Positions 55,986 through 64,000 of a DNA stretch of 64,000 nt are shown in pieces; position 1 is the first letter of the stretch, and the number at the start of each line of letters is the position of its first letter. The notes beneath the pieces were generated by a model that did no database searches, was not told the DNA's origin, and saw only the letters and a program-made list of their open reading frames with translations. Both the position numbers and the translations under genes were made by a program. This DNA comes from Pyrrhosoma nymphula (lineage: Eukaryota > Arthropoda > Insecta > Odonata > Coenagrionidae): the NCBI GenBank assembly GCA_963573305.1, contig OY754338.1:16614192-16678191 (forward strand), in the 5' to 3' direction.

Positions 55986-56762
55986 CATTTATGAAACCAG
56001 AATTAATAGTTAATCAGTTTTATCTAAGAGGATTCAACTTTTACTTATCATATTTATATTGGGAATTGATAGACAGTCAATCAACCTTTCAATAGTCTTC
56101 TCTCTAAGGAATCATCAGAATGCTTTTATTCTATAGCCGACAGCAATTGTGCAATAGAACTGAAAATATCGATTATATACCGAGTAGGGATTATACTTTT
56201 TGTGGATTACCCGTGCTCCTCTCTCCACTCTACACCTAAAAATTTCGATAGTATTCCAATAGTGAAATTAAAAATAAATGTTTTGAAACTTCTGTGCATA
56301 AAATTTAAATTTGTAAATATCTCTGCTTTCGTAGTTTTTTTTCATTTTGATGACAAAATCAAGGAAATTGTTTGCATTTAAAAACATCGTCTTTGAATTA
56401 GTTATACTGCTTAGTGGATTTATTACTTCCGAAATTTACTGTATCTTTTATACTTTAGTCTTATTTATTGCGCAATACGTGACTTTCACAAAAAACTCCA
56501 CTATCATTTGTTTCTTTGTAAATTCTCATTTATGAAAATACAAACATTTTGTATTGACCGTACTGTCCTATCATTGTTTCCCTACACCTACTAGCCCGGG
56601 TAATCCCTAAATCTAACTTGCCTATGACGAGCAAATATTCATATAGGCAGTGAATATAAGTCAAGTATTATTATGCCGAAATCAATTTATTTATCACACA
56701 TAGCATTATTTTCATTGCTTTCAAATGACAAATTGAAATCTGTATCAGCGACCATCTATCAC

Positions 56763-56878
56763 CTGTCGGTTATTGTTTCTTTGGTTACGTCAGCTATAAG
56801 TTCTGCTGTAGCTATATGTTCTTGTAAAGCGGTTATTCCCTCTCTCATAAAAATAGATGAAAGTTGTGCTTTCCAATG
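56763..56878 (-). CDS. Candidate exon, unknown protein
   Basis: On the minus strand: acceptor (tatctttag), then HWKAQLSSIFMREGITALQE, HIATAELIADVTKETITDR, then donor gtgata. It is open over 116 nt with coding-like codons. The AELIADV segment loosely recalls the AETIADL segment of the plus-strand island at 61464-61639; that similarity may be chance. No adjoining exon was found. Confidence 0.25.
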
Positions 56879-56907
56879 CTAAAGATAACTTTAATATATC
56901 TCAACGA

Positions 56908-57205
56908 ATGAAAAAGAAGTATCCGCTTAGATTGGGCAAGGAATATGATGTTGGAAAACAACAGTTCGGGATATAATTAAAAGTAGATGGCTGTTTGAAG
57001 ATTGCGATGAGAAATGACTATAATAATGATGCCATTTTTAATGTTTTAGACCGTAAGCTTAAACAGCAGGCCGCTCGCTCTTTGACGACTCTTCCCTTAA
57101 TTACAACCTAGGACGAGCCATCACGTTAATGTAAGCTGCTATTATCAGGAAAATTGACGTGCAGGATCAAGAAGGTAATATCTATGAAGAATTTGAACTT
57201 GGCAT
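56908..57205 (+). pseudogene. Possible pogo/jerky-like transposase helix-turn-helix remnant
   Basis: The frame from 56908 begins MKKKYPLRLGKEYDVGKQ; with a one-base shift it continues as VRDIIKSRWLFED. The order RLGKEYDVGKxTVRDIIK resembles the CENP-B/pogo-type helix-turn-helix. Further coding-like text (DYNNDAIFNVLDRKLKQQAA, then KIDVQDQEGNIYEEFELGIL) reaches about 57205 with stops. No DDE catalytic region follows. Confidence 0.35.
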
Positions 57206-57840
57206 TTTATAATTCCGTGAACATAGGTAAAATTTCATTTATTATTCAAGATAAATTTGACCATCTTGACAAGAGTGGAGTATATGTTTTAAATTGTAAC
57301 CTGTGAAATGCTAGGTACGTTGCCCAAACTGGACGTACATTTGTAATTAGAAATAAATAACATAAAAAGTGCTTAATAACTAATTCCAGGTTTGCTATAC
57401 ATTTACTGGAGTGTGATCATACAAGTAACTTTGAACCATAAATTGGACATTAACAGGGTGAAGGTAAAAAAATTGGATTTTTGAGAGAAGTATGAGATTT
57501 TAAATGCTGAAAAGAAGATTTTCTATCTTGTTAACGATCTTACTTTTGACTTGCATTCACCGTTGATGTCAATAACCTTTTATTTTTTCACCCGGTCTGT
57601 TTACGTCACAACCTCCGTCCTTGTCATTGCGTATGTTTCTTCCCTCTCCCTCCCTCCAAGAAACACCAACTTCACCAAACAAATTCACCAAGAAACACCA
57701 ACCTCTCCAAAGGATATAATAACCTCCACTTTCCTCCCAACCAACCCCCCTGCGATGCTATGCCATCAGATATGAAAGCGATTTTCCTTCAGAGCGATAG
57801 TGGCGGCGCTCCATTTGTTGGGAAACTTATTTCCCTCATA

Positions 57841-58036
57841 GTAGTATTTTTTTGTTTAACGTGCTTCGACGGCTAAGGTCATTTCGCACATACTGTCTGC
57901 CACGCGCAGACAGGGACAACAGCACTCGGACGAATCGGAGGATCACCCCTCCAAACTCGAGCCGAGCCCAACCATGCTTAACTTCGGTGACTGATCGGGA
58001 ACCGGTGTTTCCATCGTGGTGGGCCGTTGCCCTTCA
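57841..58036 (-). mobile_element. 5S rRNA-derived SINE (SINE3 type)
   Basis: The minus strand from 58031 begins ggcaacggcc, then accacgatg-aaacaccggt, gatcagtcaccgaagttaag and catggttgggctcgg, aligning with the 5' two thirds of 5S rRNA, including the internal A-box region. It then changes to a non-5S body (gcgtggcagacagtatgtgc, cgaaatgaccttagccgtcg) and a tail gttaaacaaaaaaa. A perfect 10-bp duplication ttccctcata lies at 57831-57840 and 58037-58046. Divergence from functional 5S and the fused body mark it as a SINE. Confidence 0.85.
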
Positions 58037-58046
58037 TTCCCTCATA

Positions 58047-61000
58047 ATACATTGCAAATGACATTTTATGTCGAAACAATGGTTGGTAAAAATAAAACGC
58101 CCTGGAATGTACAGAGTGAGAAATTATTTCATGTTTCGTGTTTCCAAAAATTTAGGTCTGAAAATGTAACTAACATGAAATATTAACGTAACGATTGCAG
58201 CGAAGATCATCATTTATCTAAAAAAATATGATATTTCTATGACCAAGGGAAGGATAATACTATGATAATGGTGTGGTAAGTACATCAGGAATAGCCTTGG
58301 TATGTCTTAGGGCACTCAACAATAAATATTACTGCATTGGGAGCGAAATTGGTGTAAGGTAAGTTTTGTGCCACATTTTAATTAGGAACGCTGAAATATT
58401 CCTATTCCTGATTTCTGTTTTTTTGTATGAATAATGTGATGCTAGCGTCAGTGTTTGTTTACTCACCCAGTCAGTGTTTCATCCCGAAGGTTGATTTGGA
58501 AAGGTGAGAGTAGAGCTCACCCCATACTAGAATTATTTCACTTTTTTGCTTTTTTCACCAGAAAGCCATGCCATTAATGGAAATCAACCAAAATGAAAAT
58601 TTCTATTCGCTAAGAATTCCCTCGCAAGTTCATAACGAAGGTACCATCGAACCCAATAAGGACAATTACTTTAAACCTATCAACGGCTTAGTTTTGTACT
58701 AATGAAAGCTCTGTGAAACGCGGAATGTTGGGGTTATTCAAATGTACGGACGTCTAAAGCCAAGAGCCAACATTCTCAATTGCAATTGTATTCGGATGGG
58801 AAGACCTTTTCTTCATTAACTAAGTGAAAGCTTTTACTTTAGCGAGTTATATTTTTGTTGTGTGAAAACTTTATGAAATCAGTTACCTGTTGTCCTTATA
58901 CTTCAGACTTATATGGGATCGGCTATGTCCCACGAATATATAGTTTTGTTGGATTATATTTCCGAATCAAGGCTATAATGAATTAGTTCGAGTAAAATCT
59001 CATAAAAAATCTGTTTATTTATCTCTTCTAATCCAATCATCTTGAGAAACAAACCTTCCCTCTGATTCCTCTCCAGTTATGTTATTACGTCGTTATGCTT
59101 CTACTTCTGCCTCTTCTCTTTCCACCTTTACTTCCTCCCCCCCTCCCCAACCTTGAAAAACAAATCGGTCCTCTGAGTTGTGGGTGCAAGACATGCGAAC
59201 GCTTGCTATTTTTCCTTGATAATGACAGTGGTTGTTGAAACCATGGTTGGAAATAAAACATATGGAATACACAGAGTACACATTTATTTAGGGACGTGTA
59301 CCAATTCCATAAAGCTACGCTTAAAACCTTAGCTGTTATTCGTATCTAGAAGTTGGTCATTCTGCGATTCGGGAAATAGCTCTGAACTAGATATGAATTC
59401 TCTTCTTACTCTTCGCCGCTACACTATATATCGTACATATTTTAACCTTGAATTCATAAAATTTGTACTATGTTGGCGTCGTAAATTTAAAATCGCTTTA
59501 GCACATTGACGTTAGAGTCGTTCAACTGATTTGAAAATATTGATTTCGGTAAATAAGTAACTGGTGGTCTGTTGATTTCATGAATCCGCACGCCAGCATT
59601 TCCTACAGATGGCCAAGAAATTTTATAACCCTCGCAAAAGAGGCAGAGTGGATGAACTTGGAACCGGAAGAGTCGGTTTCTGAAAAACCGGTCGCCGCGG
59701 TCGAATAGATTGTAGCTATATATGCCATTGTTTACTTTAGAAAACGCCGAGTGCAAAGCGCTAATCATTGTAAGGCAAATCAGATTTTTAAAAAGACCTT
59801 GCCGCCTCCTGCTCTTAACTTTCTTTTCGTCCCTTTTCTTTACCTTTACCATTTTGCTAACTCCTTCCGAGACTGAGCCTTTGCCCATCCGTCAGCATTT
59901 AAGCAATTGCCCATCCGTCTGCCACCTTAGGCGAGAAATTTATAAGTTTTCCTAGGATAGACGTCTGTGCTTACTTATCTGATCACTCAACCTTGCGTAA
60001 AATCTATTCAATGGCTATTGTTTTTTTTCTTTATGTTTCCTAAGTAGTTGCGGCTAGTCTTTGCATCACATTGAATTCATAACGTACTTGACAAGTATGT
60101 GAACACGCCAACTATCGAAATTGCAAAAATCTAGTTACATTCGTTAGCGGCACATTGGTTGGACTCTATACTTTCATTGCGAGTTTAAAAAAAAATACAG
60201 GGAGTTTACGCAGGTATTCCTTACGTTTAGCCTAACGTGATTGTCGGGATCTAATTTTGCCGGAAAAAGTTAAAGAGTTCAACAGTTCAAGTATTTACCG
60301 TGGTGTGTTTTGAGGAAATTAATTGAGAGTCAGTTTTTACATTATGTGTTAGAAATTAAATATGTTCCTCCCCCTTATTTTTATAACGGAGAAGTTTTAT
60401 GACCAAGTAGCATCGGAATATATATGAGAGTAGTTAATAATTTACTATTTAACTGCTTCTCTCTTCATTATTGAAAGTAGCAACCTACCCTTAGTAAAAT
60501 ATTTTTTCTTAAAGTTGGGCTTTCAATGCGCCATCTGCTAATAAGTTGCATTCCTTTCGGTGGCATTGTTTTCAGTGACTTTTTTACTCTTGTAAACACG
60601 AGAGTATATCATTGGAAAATGGAAGGTTGCCAGCTACGCTGATGACGAGGCGCTCAGAAACGTGACTTATATGTGTGCCGTATATGGTGTTTACCTTCGA
60701 ACCTCCAGTTTTTCGTAATTAAGAAAATTAAGAAACAGCGCTTGGTGTCAATTCTGTCTCAAATATTTACATTATAATCAACAGCTCCTCAAACCAACTA
60801 CAAGGCAGTTTCAAATGCGCTCTATTTTAGAACTATTCTGATTAAATTTCCGTGAATTCAAATGGTCACTACGGGAAAATTGAAAATTTACGGTCATTGC
60901 TGAAAACCCATTTGGAATACGAAATGAAAAAATGTCTTATTGCGTACCAACATCAGCTAAGCAACTGATAAACTTTGAACCGTTCTTGAACTGCATTTAT

Positions 61001-61460
61001 AAAAAATATAATTTTTATAAGTCTGTGTAACAATTGCTTTCAACTATGGGCTGTTGTCGAATTTCTGTGATTTCTCAAGACGAGAAAAGCAGATTAGTCT
61101 CACTTCTTCTAATAAGCTAGCGCCAATATTGATGCACTTGGAGTATAAATTGAGATTTCCAGAGCGTGACTGGATGGTGGCTCCGCGTCACTAACTTATC
61201 CCAACGTTTACGCGGGTATCAAAATTACTGACGGCGAAATCGACGATCCTAAATCTGTCACATATTCAGGGCCTACTTACATAGCCATTCGAAGTGCCAA
61301 ACATGGTTCCAGCACTGCACCATCGCATACGTTTGTTTATCAAAGACTTAAATGTCTAAAATCTATTAAAGGCATTTAATGGTATTATATTAAATACTTC
61401 AATGCATAATAGTATCTCACTATTTAAAAACATTTATTAAACTAAGTTTATTCATCTTTT
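58047..61460. other. Unannotated stretch with one long minus-strand frame
   Basis: A 133-codon frame at 59487-59888 (minus) has a lysine/arginine-rich start and no recognisable domain; part of it overlaps a GC-richer patch at 59690-59960. No splice-consistent exons or repeats are recognised. Confidence 0.3.
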
Positions 61461-61463
61461 CAG

Positions 61464-61639
61464 ATAAAAATCAAGAGCAAGAGCAAAACCCAGAAGTAGT
61501 AATCATGTCACATGGTGTGGAATTTAAAGCAATTGCCCACAATGACTTGCTGATTGCTGAAACAATTGCTGATTTAAATCCACACTACAGAGAAGTGATT
61601 AATCGTGCTGCCGATCGTTTTCAAAATTATAATACATAG
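61464..61639 (+). CDS. Candidate terminal exon, unknown protein
   Basis: After a strong acceptor (ttcatcttttcag), the frame runs KNQEQEQNPEVVIMSHGVEF, KAIAHNDLLIAETIADLNPH and YREVINRAADRFQNYNT to a stop. Purine-N-pyrimidine codons dominate, as in real coding sequence. It joins in phase with the candidate exon at 54367-54514. An internal ATG at 61505 also allows a 44-residue free-standing product. No family is recognised. Confidence 0.35.
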
Positions 61640-61714
61640 ACTTTTTCATTTAGATTCATTTTTCAAATCACTAACGCTCCTGGGCCAAATGCCTATAATC
61701 GGATGTAAAGACGC

Positions 61715-61963
61715 ATGGCTTCCATAAGTTGCGAGCCAGCCGTCCTGATACTACCTCATGACCTCTTTGGCTCTCATGTGAATGATGCTGCGGGCACAAT
61801 TGTCAAAGAACTTGAATTGCAAAATTTCAAATCTGCCGCAAATACCCTCGCCGAAGTGTGAAGTCAAGTCTTAATTGATGATTATGAAGTTAATGTGGAA
61901 TGTGTCGACGCAGAGGGTATTGCTGAAGAGTCAAATTCGATCTCATCTGAGTGGTACGATTAA
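61715..61963 (+). pseudogene. Coding-like stretch with one internal stop, unknown protein
   Basis: ATG at 61715, in the same frame as the preceding island: MASISCEPAVLILPHDLFGS, HVNDAAGTIVKELELQNFKS, AANTLAEV, stop (61859-61861), then SQVLIDDYEVNVECVDAEGI and AEESNSISSEWYD. The acidic tail and even codon usage suggest a once-functional gene. The origin (host, transposon or virus) cannot be told by eye. Confidence 0.3.
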
Positions 61964-62216
61964 CACGTGCAAAAGAGCCACAGCAGTTTCTTCAGGCATG
62001 AAACTGAATCAGCATCAAAAACAATTTTTTCAATTATTGTTAATTTGAAATTCTATCTGAAGTATAAAATAATTGTACTTTTTTACATAAGTTTTAAAGA
62101 TTACTGAATACACACATTCCCATGCAACTTTATTATTCATATTCGTAGATTATCAAGTGTGGTGATAGAAGTAATGCTGTGGTATTTGGAGAAGTAATAT
62201 AAATGATCTTCTCACG

Positions 62217-62363
62217 ATGAGTAACTGTTTTTTGCCAACTCCATTTCCACTGCGCAGGACAGATGATGGTTTAATAATTATTCCAACCCCAGAAGGTGCT
62301 CAAGAGAAAGGCTGCTTTGGAGACCCCTTTTTTAGGCAATCTATTGGACTAAATCAACGATAG
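62217..62363 (+). CDS. Small coding-like ORF, unknown
   Basis: Forty-eight residues from ATG at 62217: MSNCFLPTPFPLRRTDDGLI, IIPTPEGAQEKGCFGDPFF and a short end. It has balanced composition but no recognisable family. It may be another exon fragment of whatever produced the two preceding islands. Confidence 0.2.
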   Translation: MSNCFLPTPFPLRRTDDGLIIIPTPEGAQEKGCFGDPFFRQSIGLNQR

Positions 62364-62516
62364 CTACGGGCTTGCCTGAGCGTTGTGATGTCTACTGCCC
62401 CTCCGTGCGTAATATAATTAGTGGTTAGTTGTGCATGTATTTCCGCCATTTTATATTGTTATTATCCTTTTATGGTTATAATAGACGATTTATTTTATAA
62501 CAGAGAAAGACCTGTG

Positions 62517-62772
62517 ATGCTTGAGGCACGTGCTTTGCGTCGAAAAAAAGAACAAAAAGAGCTAAGAGGTTCTAACACAGAGAGGAGAAGAATTGATGAG
62601 CGATATTAATATGCTAGAACCAGGCGTGGAGTGGTTTGAGGAAGAATGCGTTGAAATAAGTACTCCTGACGTTCAGTTTGATCGTGACGAAAACGTTGAG
62701 AACTATTCTATATTTCCCGTGATTAACGCTTATCTAGTCTCTCCATTTTTTCCTTCCGATGGATTAGAATAA
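62517..62772 (+). CDS. Two overlapping small ORFs, unknown
   Basis: ORF 62517-62609 is very basic (MLEARALRRKKEQKELRGSN, then TERRRIDERY) and can be extended upstream to 62421. It overlaps ORF 62596-62772 (MSDINMLEPGVEWFEEECVE, ISTPDVQFDRDENVENYSIF and an ending rich in Phe/Pro), which is acidic. The overlap of a basic and an acidic short frame is unusual for noncoding DNA here. No family is recognised. Confidence 0.22.
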
Positions 62773-63186
62773 TGAAAATATATCCAAAAATACTTACTTA
62801 CTAATTTATGAATGTATTAAAACTTTTTTTAAACCACGTGCCTCCCTAAGGTCTGGGAAAAAGCCACGATAGACCACGTGGCTCAAAAGTGTCTAAAATA
62901 GAGCTACGTGGTTTATGGGCAGCCCCTAAGCAAGACGAATATTGTGATCTCATACGCGGTAAGATTCGTGGCGCTAACATGATGGACTCCGGAGACCTCG
63001 TGGATTATGCGGAAAAGAAAAACCCAAGTGCTTAGGGAATGAAGTGGAGGAGAAATTTAGAAAAACTGCATCACAGTGCAGCGTTTAAATTGCACTGAAC
63101 TGAAAAAATATTGAAATACAAAGATGGTTTGTTGTTTCACTATTCACTGTTGTTGCATCTAACGCCTTTCAGTCAGTAGTTCCGTG

Positions 63187-63190
<4 letters not shown>

Positions 63191-63260
<70 letters not shown>
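63191..63260. repeat. (TA)n microsatellite, left tract
   Basis: About 34 TA units directly abutting the left end of the hairpin at 63260-63496. Confidence 0.95.
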
Positions 63261-63266
<6 letters not shown>

Positions 63267-63496
63267 GCCACAGGTGGGGCGGAATTAAATATAGACACGT
63301 AAAAAAGAACACTCACACTATACGTTCTGATATTTCGGTTACTATAAAACCTTTCTCAAAGACAGAAGGATACATACTGAGTATGTATCCTTCTGTCTTT
63401 GAGAAAGGTTCTATAGTAACCGAAATATCAGAACGTATAGTGTGAGTGTTCTTTTTTATGTCTATATTTAATTCCACCCCACCTGTGGCATAGTTT
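63260..63496. mobile_element. Foldback element, 237-bp near-perfect hairpin
   Basis: Arms pair from aaactatgcca (63260) to tggcatagttt (63486-63496) around a 3-base loop near 63379. The right arm has TTGAGAA (63399-63405), A, GGTT (63407-63410) / AACC (63418-63421), GAAAT (63422-63426), and the left arm mirrors it. The arms share ataccgaac-free text such as gaacactcacactatacg, whose agtgtcctttt-type tail links it to the neighbour at 63605. It lies between two (TA)n tracts. Confidence 0.82.
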
Positions 63497-63532
63497 ATTT
63501 AAATTATCGCGTGTGTGATTTTCCACGAACTC

Positions 63533-63533
<1 letters not shown>

Positions 63534-63604
<71 letters not shown>
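63534..63604. repeat. (TA)n microsatellite, right tract
   Basis: About 35 TA units between the two hairpins. Together with the left tract this suggests insertion into, or association with, a TA microsatellite. Confidence 0.95.
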
Positions 63605-63608
<4 letters not shown>

Positions 63609-63990
63609 GCATAAATAAAACAGTGATACACTAAACAAACACAGAAACACGCAAAAAGGACACTCACAAAATAAAACTTGTACGTTTCGGCGTCAGGACG
63701 CCTTCGTCAGCGGTAGAGGAATGATGAGTCCGCTCTGTTCCCTTGGGAAGGAAAGGGCAGAGAGGAAGGAAAGGGGGGGTAAGTGCGAATGGATAGTGCT
63801 ATCCATTCGCACTTACCCCCCCTTTCCTTCCTCTCTGCCCTTTCCTTCCCAAGGGAACAGAGCGGACTCATCATTCCTCTACCGCTGACGAAGGCGTCCT
63901 GACGCCGAAACGTACAAGTTTTATTTTGTGAGTGTCCTTTTTGCGTGTTTCTGTGTTTGTTTAGTGTATCACTGTTTTATTTATGCATGT
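63605..63990. mobile_element. Foldback element, 386-bp essentially perfect hairpin
   Basis: 63605-63614 pairs with 63981-63990, and pairing continues to the centre at 63797-63798. The right arm carries CTGACGA (63885-63891), A, GGCGTC (63893-63898) / GACGCC (63901-63906), GAAAC (63907-63911), and the left arm carries it on minus. Near identity of the arms implies a recent origin. The window ends 10 bp beyond. Confidence 0.88.
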
Positions 63991-64000
63991 GCATCGTCGC

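Noticed and set aside
57900..58031. A functional 5S rRNA gene
   Set aside because: The 3' third is replaced by unrelated sequence, and a target duplication flanks the whole unit, so it is a SINE.
59487..59888. 133-codon minus-strand frame as a host gene
   Set aside because: No domain, no splice-consistent neighbours and partly in a GC-richer patch; kept only as a note in the unannotated stretch.
63428..63667. 79-codon minus-strand frame with an isoleucine/tyrosine repeat
   Set aside because: It is a translation of the (TA)n microsatellite and hairpin arm, not a gene.

Overview
This is about 64 kb of AT-rich, intron/intergenic-type DNA from a large, repeat-rich animal genome. It carries non-LTR retrotransposons, hAT-, Tc1/mariner- and TTAA-type DNA transposons, a 5S rRNA-derived SINE and tRNA-headed SINEs. 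This mix, together with the arthropod-like APE/RT protein, suggests an arthropod, most likely an insect. The species cannot be named from the sequence. There are no operons, no complete rRNA or tRNA genes, no CRISPR array and no confidently identified host gene.

The only long intact reading frame is at 22978-25962 on the minus strand: a 994-residue APE endonuclease/reverse transcriptase of an RTE-type LINE. It sits inside a hAT-like element (22627-27710) that has a perfect 8-bp target duplication. Everything else that resembles protein is decayed: CR1/Jockey-like, R1-like and RTE-like LINE tails, a mariner transposase, a hAT C-terminus and a possible pogo-like helix-turn-helix.

Layout. 0-10 kb: foldbacks, LINE relics and hAT elements. 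10-20 kb: two LINE relics and several TTAA-flanked repeats ('B' family), with a hAT MITE nested in one terminal repeat and a GC-rich hAT element. 20-28 kb: a TTAA element ('P' family) and the hAT/RTE nest. 28-36 kb: foldbacks, a SINE and GC-rich blocks. 36.5-39.8 kb: a CR1/Jockey-like LINE interrupted by a mariner and by an R1-like LINE with a 12-bp target duplication. 40-52 kb: further foldbacks, hAT, B and P copies, a tRNA-SINE and LINE relics. 54-63 kb: several short coding-like islands of unknown origin, a 5S-SINE and a P copy. 63.2-64 kb: (TA)n tracts and two long hairpins.

The most striking pattern is a small RNA-like motif recurring at about 16 loci: CTGANGA, one extra base, a short hairpin stem, then GAAAC. 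It lies mostly in near-perfect inverted repeats. It resembles the hammerhead ribozyme core carried by terminal repeats of Penelope-like retroelements, although the extra base and missing stems I/III leave catalysis unproven.
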